Shown: positions 37,451-45,243 of the stretch, one piece after another | Numbering within the stretch: the stretch's first letter is position 1 | Layout of the letters: every line of letters begins with the position of its first letter | Assembly (NCBI GenBank): GCA_003132405.1 | Contig: PKXQ01000149.1 | Location: 62,001 to 126,000 of the forward strand | Direction: 5' to 3' | From: Acidobacteriaceae bacterium | GTDB lineage: Bacteria > Acidobacteriota > Terriglobia > Terriglobales > Acidobacteriaceae | DNA length: 64,000 nt | The notes under the pieces: model-generated | What the model was told of the DNA's origin: nothing | Database searches by the model: none | The model's input: only the letters and a program-made list of their open reading frames with translations | Position numbers and translations under genes: made by a program

Positions 37451-38491
37451 CTAAAGTTCTTCCACCTTAGCGCTCTTGCGAAGCCGCTTGTCCAGAGACG
37501 CTCTCACTTCCTCGACCTTTCTCTTTTGCAGTTCCTTCTGCAACGAGTCCTTTACTTCGGCAAAGGTTCTTTTCCCAGCCGGGATGTGCTGGTTCAAGCG
37601 GACGATGGTATAGGCCTGATCAAGCTGGAGGATGTCGGTGATCTCGCCCGGTTTTATGGCTAGCAGCGCTTGTACTACTTCCGGCGCGAGCTTGGCGCGA
37701 TCGACCGCCTTGTGGTCTCCCATCATCACGCGGTAGTCGTCTTCCGAGATTTTTTCCGCCAGCATGCCAAATTGCTCGTAGCCGTTAGTCGCTTTCGCCT
37801 GCTTCAGGCCATCGTCGGCGCGCTTGCGCAGTTCCTTCAAATTGGCCGGCGTGGGCTTCTCCGGGGGCAGAAAAGAAATGGTCTGAAAGGCAAAGGACTC
37901 GGGATACTCAAAACGCGCCGGGTTCTTGTCATAATAGGCGCGGACTTCGGCCAGGGAGACGGCGGATTTGTTATCGACCTGCGCCTTAAGCGCGGCGTCG
38001 ATCAGCAAGGAGCGCCGAATCTTCTCATGCAGAAATTTCTCCGAGCCCTTGCACTCTGAATTCAGAAACTGCTGGTATTCACTCGAACTCTTAAATTGTC
38101 CACGGAAGTCGGATTCCGCTTTTTGCAGCTTGGCTGCCGGTATGGTCACTTGGCGCCGCAGCGCATCCTGGTAAACCAGTTCCTCGAAGACAATCATCTT
38201 CAGCGCGCCTTGGCGGATCTGCGGAGCCAACTCCGCGGGAACCTGGCCATTGTGCTGGGCGGCGTAAGGAAACAGGGTGTACATCTCGCGCTGTAGATCG
38301 CGATCGGTCAGCACGGTTCCGTTCACGCGAGCCACCGGCTTATCTGTAATCTGAACCGCTGCGTTCGACGGGGGCTGGGTCGCCACGGCATTCTGCGTGT
38401 GCGAGACGGCCATTTGCTGAGCGGCCGCCGGGAGCGTCATTGTTACGAGTGCGGCCAGAACCAGGGCGATTATTGATCGTTGATGCTTCAT
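37451..38491 (-). CDS. Periplasmic peptidyl-prolyl isomerase (PpiC/SurA-like)
   Basis: A 346-residue precursor with signal peptide (IALVLAALVTMTLPAAAQ). The N-terminal SurA-type chaperone region starts at VARVNGTVLTDRDLQREM (about residue 53). The parvulin-like half contains FQTISFLPPEK and VVQALLAIKPGEITDILQ then YTIVRLNQHIPAGKRTFAEV. The central parvulin block is more divergent than in PrsA, so isomerase activity is likely rather than certain. It lies 135 bp downstream of the tetrahaem cytochrome on the same strand, beyond that gene's terminator. Folding of the neighbouring barrel and cytochromes is a plausible task. Confidence 0.85.
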   Translation of the reverse strand: MKHQRSIIALVLAALVTMTLPAAAQQMAVSHTQNAVATQPPSNAAVQITDKPVARVNGTVLTDRDLQREMYTLFPYAAQHNGQVPAELAPQIRQGALKMIVFEELVYQDALRRQVTIPAAKLQKAESDFRGQFKSSSEYQQFLNSECKGSEKFLHEKIRRSLLIDAALKAQVDNKSAVSLAEVRAYYDKNPARFEYPESFAFQTISFLPPEKPTPANLKELRKRADDGLKQAKATNGYEQFGMLAEKISEDDYRVMMGDHKAVDRAKLAPEVVQALLAIKPGEITDILQLDQAYTIVRLNQHIPAGKRTFAEVKDSLQKELQKRKVEEVRASLDKRLRKSAKVEEL

Positions 38492-38578
38492 AAAGCTAAT
38501 CCTCTTTTACTAATTCCGGTTTAACTAATTCTCGCTAAACCAATCGTACTTATACCAAATCGTACTCAAAACCGGGTC

Positions 38579-38607
38579 AAAAAAAAGGGGAGAGTTTTTC
38601 TCTCCCC
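38579..38607 (-). terminator. Intrinsic terminator of the tetrahaem cytochrome gene
   Basis: On the minus strand GGGGAGAG / CTCTCCCC with an A5 loop is followed by a run of eight T, 20 bp past the cytochrome stop codon. Confidence 0.85.
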
Positions 38608-38626
38608 TGTGGTGACAGCCGACAGC

Positions 38627-39505
38627 TTAGAAAGTCGTCGGGATGTTGTAGCTGCCGTTCGACTCGTTCGCCTCTCCACCATGGCACTCGCGGCAGAATT
38701 GCGCGGTCTGGTTCGATCCAGCGGTTCCGCTACCCGGGTTGTAGGGGCCGATTACGAAGAACATCGTCTTGTAGTACCCAGTCGGCAAACCACTCTTCGG
38801 GCCGTTGGTAACGCTGACAACGTTCATCAAGTGCTGGTTGTGGCAGCTCGTGCAGGTAACCACAGCCGTGTTGTTGTAAGCGGTTGGGGACACGAAGAAG
38901 CCATAGTTCTTTACGAACTGCGAGGAATTCGGGCCGGTCATCGCGATCGTGCCGTTGGTCTCGACGCAATCCCAATTCCACTGGCCGCCGCAGGAAACGG
39001 TGGCATTCAAGCCCACCGGGTGCGTGGCGAGGTAGCCCTCGGAGTTCGCGCCGCCGCCGAGCAGCGTCGGAATCGCGTTCCAGGTTCCGTAAGTCGCTGG
39101 CAGCGTTTCATAGACCGCGTCCTTCATCATTGCGCCCGTAGCATAGTTGCCGTCATGGCAGCTGAGGCAGGTTAGGAGGCCGTTCACATCCGGCGTTCCA
39201 GCGGCCATCGTGGCCGGCAGAACTTCGGTGTAGCCCGTGCTTCCATTGGTGCTGCCAGTGATGATGGTCTTGCCGAACAGCGCGCCCACGTCCTGGCCCC
39301 ACAGAATCGAGGTGCCACCCGTGAGGTTGCCGGACTTGTTGGCGCCGTTGCCGCTGGCGCCGTTGTGTGGTGCGTGACAGGCCGCGCAACCGCGACCGTA
39401 ATTGAGGTGAGCGCCGAGGACGTCAGACGTCGGCGGCCCGATCTGGGCCGCAGCAAATGCCGCCATGGCCAGGATCATCAGAATGACTACCAGACTCTTT
39501 TTCAT
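38627..39505 (-). CDS. Secreted tetrahaem c-type cytochrome
   Basis: A 292-residue precursor with signal peptide (VVILMILAMAAFAAAQ). Four CXXCH motifs are present: CAACH followed by APHNG near residue 41, CLSCH near 112, CTSCH and CRECH near the C-terminus. Two further cysteines (VSCGGQWNWDC) may form a disulfide. Long Gly/Thr/Asn-rich linkers separate the haems, so haem density is low (one per about 65 residues). The N-terminus resembles that of the 12-haem protein. The AAGGAG-like purine run (TTAAGGAGAATG) precedes the start. It has its own terminator, so may be expressed strongly as a single gene; a surface or filament role is possible but unproven. Confidence 0.92.
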   Translation of the reverse strand: MKKSLVVILMILAMAAFAAAQIGPPTSDVLGAHLNYGRGCAACHAPHNGASGNGANKSGNLTGGTSILWGQDVGALFGKTIITGSTNGSTGYTEVLPATMAAGTPDVNGLLTCLSCHDGNYATGAMMKDAVYETLPATYGTWNAIPTLLGGGANSEGYLATHPVGLNATVSCGGQWNWDCVETNGTIAMTGPNSSQFVKNYGFFVSPTAYNNTAVVTCTSCHNQHLMNVVSVTNGPKSGLPTGYYKTMFFVIGPYNPGSGTAGSNQTAQFCRECHGGEANESNGSYNIPTTF

Positions 39506-40037
39506 ACATTCTCCTTAAGGAATTATGATTATTCAGTTCTTACTTTTTTTTGCCTTGCCTTTGTTGCTTGTTGCTTTTCCGGAACTCTCGATTACCACAA
39601 AGTCGTTGGAGCAATTCTTGAATCTCCAACCCTCAATGAATGCACGAGGGTAGCCGTAGTGCGAAGTAACACGCAGGTTCCAGGCAGCTTTGTAAGTAAT
39701 TGGAAAATAGCTACTTATTGATGCAAGCTGCAAAGATCCGACGCGCTGGACGGAGCTTGAGCCGAATCCCTTGGGCTTTCTGCCACAGGGGGTAGGTGAA
39801 AAAACCCACGCAGCCGATGCGAGCGATCTATTGTGTTTTGCAACAGTTACGCGCACCGTTCCACCTTGAGCCTCCCGCTACCGTCCAAGCGCAGTAAACG
39901 TGCAAACGGGCGCAGCGGTCAGTGACCTGCTTCTCAAACGATGGTGATAAAAGTCACTTCTGGTGGCACCAACATATACATATAGAGGAGTAAACAAAAA
40001 CAGGAGAGAGGGACGGGCGTCCGCCTCCCTAGGTCAG
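39506..40037. other. Gene-free upstream region of the tetrahaem gene
   Basis: About 530 bp without a credible gene; it contains one CRP-type palindrome (39943-39958) and an A/T-rich promoter-like patch (ACATATACATATAG, about 39970-39984). Confidence 0.45.
39943..39958. promoter_or_regulatory. CRP-type palindrome GGTGATAAAAGTCACT
   Basis: GTGA-N6-TCAC site about 440 bp upstream of the tetrahaem start, unusually far for direct control of that gene; no closer plus-strand gene exists. Confidence 0.5.
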
Positions 40038-40206
40038 TGCTGAAAAACGCACCTTTGTTCTTGCTTTTGGGTGGCGCAGCGGTTCACCGCTCTTGCACTT
40101 GCCTTTGGGTGGCGCAGCGGTTCACCGCTGCGATAAAAGACCTGTTTCCAATGACGGCTTCAGCCGCTGAGGGTAACTGCCGCGCATCGCCTGAGTTTTT
40201 CAGCAA
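40038..40206. repeat. MITE-like element, copy 2
   Basis: Same ends (TGCTGAAAAACGC / GAGTTTTTCAGCA) as 30207-30338, but the inner GGTGGCGCAGCGGTTCACCG module is duplicated, giving 169 bp. It lies between the tetrahaem promoter region and the end of the NHL gene. Confidence 0.75.
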
Positions 40207-40249
40207 TTTGAACTGGACGGACGGGCGGCTCTCCAGTTGAACGAGATAT

Positions 40250-41623
40250 TTAACTGGGCGGCGTCGCGGCGGGCTTCTGAGCCGGAGTATCGGCGGGCTT
40301 GGTTGCTGGCGCCGCGGCTGCTGGTTTCTGTGCCGGCGTGTCGGCCGGTTTCGCGGTGTCGGCCGCTTTCGTGGTGTCGCCTGACGCTTCGCGGCGCGCC
40401 TCGGCCTTGGCTTTCAGATCCGCCTCGCGCTTCGTCTTTTCGGCGGCGGCCTCATCGTCGGTGACGTAGCGGAACATCTGCATACGTCCAGGGTATTGTT
40501 CGGTGGTGAAGACGCGATTCTGTTTGTCGATAGCCACGCCCACCAGCGCTTTGAACTGGCCAGGGCCATTGGCGTGAGTGTCGCCGATGTAGGTCAACAA
40601 CTGTCCCTCGCGATTGAATACCTGCAGGCGATCCTGATACTCATCGGCGACCCAGATGTGGTCGTCGCAATCAATCGCGATGCCCTTGGGCCGGAAGAAG
40701 AACCCGGGACCGTCGCCAGCCTTTCCAAAGGTGCTGATGAATCCGCCCTCGGGATCGAAGATTTCCACGCGGCTATTCAAGGTGTCGGTGACATAGACAT
40801 TCTCGTCCTTGTCGAGAGCGACGTTGGTGGGCGCGCTAAAGTCGCCGTTCGTGGTGAGCGAGTGCTTCTTGGCGGGAGGCACAGGAGTTCCAATGTGGCG
40901 CAGCAATTTCAAGCTGTCAGCGTCATAGACCTGAACAATGTCCTGCTGTTCGTCGACCACATAGAGGAGGCGGTTCTCGTTGTCGATGGCGAGTCCGACC
41001 GGATCGACCAGGCCCTCGACAATCTGGCCTTCGACTTCGTGTTTGGGATTGAAGATCAGCACGTGCCGCATCTTTCCGTCGGAGACGAAAAGGCGGTCGC
41101 CGTCGTCGATCGCGAGGCCATTGATCCATTGAAAGTGGGCGTCGGAGCCATTCTTGATGAGCGTGGCGTCGTGCGTTTCCGTGTTGAAGATGAAGACCGC
41201 TCCGACTTTTTGGTCGGCCACGTAGACGAGACCTTTGGAGTCAATCGCGATGCCGTAGGGGCCGAGCAGTTGCCAGGGAAAGGTCTTGAGCTTGTCGACG
41301 TTGTCTTCCTGCTTGGCGCCCGCCACGCGATCCATCCAACCCTGCTTCTTCTTGGTGGTTGCGGCGGGAGCGCGGTCGATCTTCATGCCTGCGTAATAGC
41401 TGAGCCACTTGACGCGGGCAATGTTGGGTGGGTTCGGCCAGACCAACTTGGAAATATCAATGTCGAGTTTGGGCGGCTCCGGAGGGGGAGCAGCGGCCTT
41501 CTTCTTTTTATCCTTATCACTGCCGTACATGGAGACCGGCGAAGCCAGCGCCAGAGCGAACAGGATCAAAACAGCAGCCAGCGCCCAGCTATTGCGATTC
41601 GATTTGGATGAAAGCGCGAACAT
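40250..41623 (-). CDS. Exported NHL-repeat beta-propeller protein, copy B
   Basis: A 457-residue precursor. Start: ATG 41623 with CAGGAG upstream; sequence further 5' in frame overlaps the 16-haem gene and is not protein-like. Signal/anchor segment ALAAVLILFALALASPVSM, a Lys-rich KDKKKKAAAPPPE linker, then NHL blades (YGIAIDSKGLVYVADQKVG, GLAIDDGDRLFVSDGKMRH, GLAIDNENRLLYVVDEQQD, VALDKDENVYVTDTLNSRV, GIAIDCDDHIWVADEYQDR). The C-terminus is a low-complexity Ala/Lys/Pro tail with repeats of KPADTPAQKPAA. It lies 17 bp after the 16-haem gene, clearly the same operon, mirroring the NHL/12-haem pair. Confidence 0.88.
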   Translation of the reverse strand: MFALSSKSNRNSWALAAVLILFALALASPVSMYGSDKDKKKKAAAPPPEPPKLDIDISKLVWPNPPNIARVKWLSYYAGMKIDRAPAATTKKKQGWMDRVAGAKQEDNVDKLKTFPWQLLGPYGIAIDSKGLVYVADQKVGAVFIFNTETHDATLIKNGSDAHFQWINGLAIDDGDRLFVSDGKMRHVLIFNPKHEVEGQIVEGLVDPVGLAIDNENRLLYVVDEQQDIVQVYDADSLKLLRHIGTPVPPAKKHSLTTNGDFSAPTNVALDKDENVYVTDTLNSRVEIFDPEGGFISTFGKAGDGPGFFFRPKGIAIDCDDHIWVADEYQDRLQVFNREGQLLTYIGDTHANGPGQFKALVGVAIDKQNRVFTTEQYPGRMQMFRYVTDDEAAAEKTKREADLKAKAEARREASGDTTKAADTAKPADTPAQKPAAAAPATKPADTPAQKPAATPPS

Positions 41624-41640
41624 TTTCTTATCTCCTGTTT

Positions 41641-43113
41641 CTAATTCCCGGATGTCGTATCCCGCATGTTGATTCGGTTCTTGTGGCACGTGTCGCAAAA
41701 CGCCATGTTGTTCTGCTGGTCTTTCACGAGCAGATCGGCATGCGCCGAAGCGTGCGGCTGATGGCAGCTCAGGCAAGCGAGGTGAGTCTTGACCCTGCTG
41801 ATATTTGCCGGATCCATCACGTCTCCGACGGGATGATTTGCCACCGGATGGCCGAGCCCGTAGCGCAGCGGCAGAATCGCCACCTGATTTTTCTGATAGT
41901 AGTCCTCCGGCAGCTTCACCTTGCCGTCGAAGATCGTCAGCACATGTTCCGCTTCCAGTTTCTGCGGCACCGAGTCAGGGCCGTGGCATTCGAGGCAAAG
42001 CGCATTTCCTTTTGCCCGCAACAAGTGATCGTTCTCGCCGCCGTGCGGCGTGTGGCAAGTGGCGCAGCCCTGCGTGAATGCCGGCTGATGGTGCACGGAT
42101 TTTTTCGCGAGATCGGCAATGTCGCTGTGGCAGCCTAGGCAAATGTCGACCGCATTCGTCTTCGGCAGGCCGGGCTGCCGGCTGGCATGCGGACTGTGAC
42201 AGTCCGTGCAATCGCCAGCGGCTCCCGGATGCTGAACCTTAGCCTTCTCGATCAACTCAGCCTTGTCGGAGTGGCAGGTCACGCAGAGATCCTTGACATT
42301 GGCTTGCGTCAGGACGACCTTGCCATCCTTCGCCGGAGCGTGGCAGGTGCTGCATCCGTCTTTGTCAGCAAAAGGTGGATGCAGGAATTTAGCCATCAGC
42401 TTAGGAGCGGCAGACTCGTGCGGATCGTGGCAGGTCAGGCAATCCGCCGTAGCGAAAGGCTGGTTCTGGTGCGCCTTTTGCAGATCGGCGCTCTTGGCAT
42501 CATGGCAATCCAGGCAGAGCGCCGGCGTCGCTTTGGTCAAATGGAAATCGAACTCCGTCTTTCCAATCTCGCCCGTCTTGTGCGTCGTGTGGCAAGTCTC
42601 GCAGCCCATGTCGAGGGCGGCGTGGCGGCTGCCGTTCTTCCCCAAATCCTTCGTCCCAACTTCATGGCAGGTGAGGCAAAGATTATCTTTCTTGTCGCCC
42701 GACGTCGCCTTCAGCAGCTGAAACTTGTTGTCAGAGGTATGCGGGTCGTGGCACTTCAGGCAGTCGCGTACCGCAGGTGGATGCACATGGCCTTTAATCT
42801 GCGTCGCGTCCTTATCGGCATGGCAGCTCAGACAAACTTTGTAAGGGACGGCGGAAATCAGTGTTACGTGGGTTGTGTCTTTGTTAGTCCGGACCTGATG
42901 GCAGCTCAGGCAACCCGTCGCAATTGCAGAATGAACGAACTTGCCCTTCGATTTATCTTCGTGGCATTCGAGGCACTTGGCCGCATCGACGTTCTTATCC
43001 AATGGAACCGGATGAACCGCGGCAGAGGCGCGCGAGAGCAGCAGCGCAACCAACAGAAACAAAAGAAAAATGACAACCGCAAGAGGCCGGTCGCGATGAT
43101 CTGCGACCTTCAT
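41641..43113 (-). CDS. 16-haem c-type cytochrome of the doubled-CXXCH type
   Basis: About 490 residues with an N-terminal signal or anchor (VVIFLLFLLVALLLSRASA). I count sixteen CXXCH motifs at roughly 20-35-residue intervals, starting CLECH, CLSCH, CLSCH, CLKCH and ending CLECH, CLSCH, CDTCH. They alternate CLxCH and GCxTCHxPH, the doubled-CXXCH pattern of NrfB/cytochrome c554-like chains. A block near residue 390 (LPEDYYQKNQVAILPLRYG) breaks the array before the last two haems. Start: ATG 43113 chosen; GTG 43146 is in frame. An NHL gene follows in operon; resB lies divergently upstream with two CRP-type sites between. Likely a wire-like periplasmic or membrane-attached electron carrier. Confidence 0.94.
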   Translation of the reverse strand: MKVADHRDRPLAVVIFLLFLLVALLLSRASAAVHPVPLDKNVDAAKCLECHEDKSKGKFVHSAIATGCLSCHQVRTNKDTTHVTLISAVPYKVCLSCHADKDATQIKGHVHPPAVRDCLKCHDPHTSDNKFQLLKATSGDKKDNLCLTCHEVGTKDLGKNGSRHAALDMGCETCHTTHKTGEIGKTEFDFHLTKATPALCLDCHDAKSADLQKAHQNQPFATADCLTCHDPHESAAPKLMAKFLHPPFADKDGCSTCHAPAKDGKVVLTQANVKDLCVTCHSDKAELIEKAKVQHPGAAGDCTDCHSPHASRQPGLPKTNAVDICLGCHSDIADLAKKSVHHQPAFTQGCATCHTPHGGENDHLLRAKGNALCLECHGPDSVPQKLEAEHVLTIFDGKVKLPEDYYQKNQVAILPLRYGLGHPVANHPVGDVMDPANISRVKTHLACLSCHQPHASAHADLLVKDQQNNMAFCDTCHKNRINMRDTTSGN

Positions 43114-43457
43114 GCGCAATAAGCTGCTTTGGGGAAGGACTCTCACACGGCCTCCAAAGATTGCCTGTGCACGAAAGCGACCTAATCATAAAGAAAGTGT
43201 TGTGAATTGCAATATCGCCGCAACTGACTGAGCAAAAGGCACTTGAGAATTGCCTTTGATTGGGCGGCGGAGTTTCGCCTTCTTCTTTCTTCGACCGGAT
43301 GGGCTTTCTGCCACAGCAACCTCAGTGAAATGCCCCAAGCGTAGGATTCCTGCAAAACGCCTCTCATTGCTGGAGTTCCAACCCACTCGGCCGATGCCAT
43401 AACAGGTTATTTAATCCCAACCAGGAATTGCATGGAACACGCGTGATCACAGGCGTT

Positions 43458-43473
43458 TGTGACGTTCATCACT
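43458..43473. promoter_or_regulatory. CRP-type palindrome TGTGACGTTCATCACT
   Basis: GTGA-N6-TCAC site 345 bp upstream of the 16-haem start and 244 bp upstream of resB. Confidence 0.55.
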
Positions 43474-43523
43474 CTTGCGCTGACGGCCAATGGCCGAGCG
43501 TCATCCAGGAAATCACCAGGGTA

Positions 43524-43539
43524 AGTGAGCGCGGTCACC
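43524..43539. promoter_or_regulatory. CRP-type palindrome AGTGAGCGCGGTCACC
   Basis: Second GTGA-N6-TCAC site, 66 bp from the previous one and 178 bp upstream of resB. Confidence 0.55.
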
Positions 43540-43673
43540 AGCGGCGTGTGATGTGTGAAATCCCGATTGCGCCGAGTTGGAGTGCGCGATATGGCCCAAG
43601 ATCTGCTATCCCAGTCATTGCCCTGGTGCCGATAACCCACGATAAATCAATCGGTTACAAATAACAGGTCGTC

Positions 43674-43689
43674 TGGCGCAGAACTTGCT
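43674..43689 (+). promoter_or_regulatory. Candidate sigma-54 promoter TGGCGCAGAACTTGCT
   Basis: TGGCGC-N5-TTGCT with exact GG-N10-GC spacing, 28 bp upstream of the resB start codon, so transcription would begin about 43700. Confidence 0.45.
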
Positions 43690-43716
43690 TTTAAAGCTGT
43701 CGAACGGGGAGAAGAT

Positions 43717-45207
43717 ATGCCCGCAGATGCGCGCTCATTTATTCATAAAATTTGGCAAACCATCGCCTCCATCAAGACCGGCGTAGTGCTTTTGATCCTG
43801 GTCGTGATTCTCTCGGCGGTTGGAACGGTCATTCTGCAGCGGCCCGCCACCGACTCCGACGAAATGCAGAACGCTTATTCGCCGCACATGCTCCGCTTCT
43901 TGGACACACTCGGGTTGACCGATGTATTTCACGCCTGGTGGTTCCTCGGCCTCATGGCGCTCGTCAGCCTCAGCATTCTAGCGGCGTCCATCGATCGTTT
44001 TCCCAACTCGTGGCGCTTCTTCTCGCGCCCTTACAAATATCCCGATGAAACTTTTCGCCGCGCTTCCCGTCCCCAGAAATCAATCGCCATCGCGGACGAA
44101 GAAACAGGATTGGTAGCGGCGGAGCGTGCGCTGCATTCTCTCGGATTGAAACCCGAGCGAGTGGTGCGCGAAGATCACTTCGGAATTTTCGCGGAACGCC
44201 ATCGCGTCTCCGAGCTAGCCGTATACATCGTGCACGCCAGCCTCCTTCTCATTTTCTTCGGCGCGCTCGTCGACGGACTTTGGGGCTGGAATGGTTCTCT
44301 CACTCTCAATGACGGACAAACTTCCAACATCGTCGAGTTGCGCGACGGCACCACCCGCACTCTCCCCTTTGCCATTCGTTGCGACGAAGCCGGACAGGAG
44401 AACTACAAAGACGGCACGCCGAAAAAGTGGTGGTCGAAGCTGGCCGTGGTTCGAGATGGACAGGATGTGCAGAAAAAGGAAATTGTTGTCAACGACCCGC
44501 TCCTTTATAGCGGCGTTCGCTTTTATCAGGCGAGTTACGGATCCAACGGCAAGGTTCAGAAGTTCAGCCTGCTTGCCACTCCGAGCAGCGGCTCTGGCGA
44601 AAAGCAGGAAATTGGCATGGCGCTGAACGACAGCGTTGCACTCGACGCCGATACCAGCGTGCGCTTCGTCGAATTCATCCCCGACTTCGCGGTGCGCGAC
44701 GGGCAGGTCTACAAAAAATCAAACTACTTGGACAATCCCGCCGCCCACCTGGTCGTGACTTCGAAAAAAGCTGGCAAGGATTTTGATGTTTGGCTTCCGC
44801 AAATGGGCGACGTCACCGACAACTCCAAGGCACCCTATCAATTTCAGCCTACCGATTTAAAGATGGGCCACTTCACCGGCTTGCAAGTCTCGCACGAGCC
44901 CGGGCAGTGGGGAGTGTGGTCCGGCGTAGTGCTGATGGGCATCGGTCTGGCCTTGGTGTTTTACGTAGTACACATGCGCTTTTGGATGGTGCCGGTTTGC
45001 GATCCAAAAACCGGCAAGTACTCGCTGTGGATCGGTGGCAGCGCGAACCGCAACAAGGATGCCTTTGATCAGCGCTTCAATGACCTGGTCGCGTTGGTGG
45101 AAGAAAATCTAAAGGCCATTCCTGCCGACATTTCGCGCGAAGCAATCGAGAGTGTCGCCGGTAACCAAAGCTGCGAACTGTCACAGCGAACCGACTTAGC
45201 GAATTGA
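43717..45207 (+). CDS. resB: Cytochrome c biogenesis protein ResB (Ccs1)
   Basis: One of the two proteins of System II cytochrome c synthase; with ResC/CcsA it moves haem across the membrane and attaches it to CXXCH. The 496 residues show the typical N-terminal helices (SIKTGVVLLILVVILSAVGT), a helix near residue 75 (WFLGLMALVSLSILAASID), a third near 170, a large exported domain and a final helix (GVVLMGIGLALVFYVVHM) followed by a cytoplasmic tail. GGGGAGAAG precedes the ATG. It is followed by resC after 36 bp. Location next to multihaem cytochromes fits its function. Confidence 0.94.
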   Translation: MPADARSFIHKIWQTIASIKTGVVLLILVVILSAVGTVILQRPATDSDEMQNAYSPHMLRFLDTLGLTDVFHAWWFLGLMALVSLSILAASIDRFPNSWRFFSRPYKYPDETFRRASRPQKSIAIADEETGLVAAERALHSLGLKPERVVREDHFGIFAERHRVSELAVYIVHASLLLIFFGALVDGLWGWNGSLTLNDGQTSNIVELRDGTTRTLPFAIRCDEAGQENYKDGTPKKWWSKLAVVRDGQDVQKKEIVVNDPLLYSGVRFYQASYGSNGKVQKFSLLATPSSGSGEKQEIGMALNDSVALDADTSVRFVEFIPDFAVRDGQVYKKSNYLDNPAAHLVVTSKKAGKDFDVWLPQMGDVTDNSKAPYQFQPTDLKMGHFTGLQVSHEPGQWGVWSGVVLMGIGLALVFYVVHMRFWMVPVCDPKTGKYSLWIGGSANRNKDAFDQRFNDLVALVEENLKAIPADISREAIESVAGNQSCELSQRTDLAN

Positions 45208-45243
45208 AAAATTGAACCGCACCGCCTCAATGGGAGGATGTAA

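Larger units (their letters stand above)
43147..43716. other. Divergent control region between 16-haem gene and resB
   Basis: About 570 bp with no supportable gene. It holds two CRP-type palindromes and a candidate sigma-54 promoter facing resB. Confidence 0.5.

Noticed and set aside
30207-40206. Treating the repeated palindromes as a CRISPR array
   Set aside because: Copies are kilobases apart, with no regular repeat-spacer structure and no cas genes.
43407-43640. 77-codon minus-strand frame in the resB upstream region
   Set aside because: No ribosome site or protein-like pattern, and it overlaps the regulatory palindromes.
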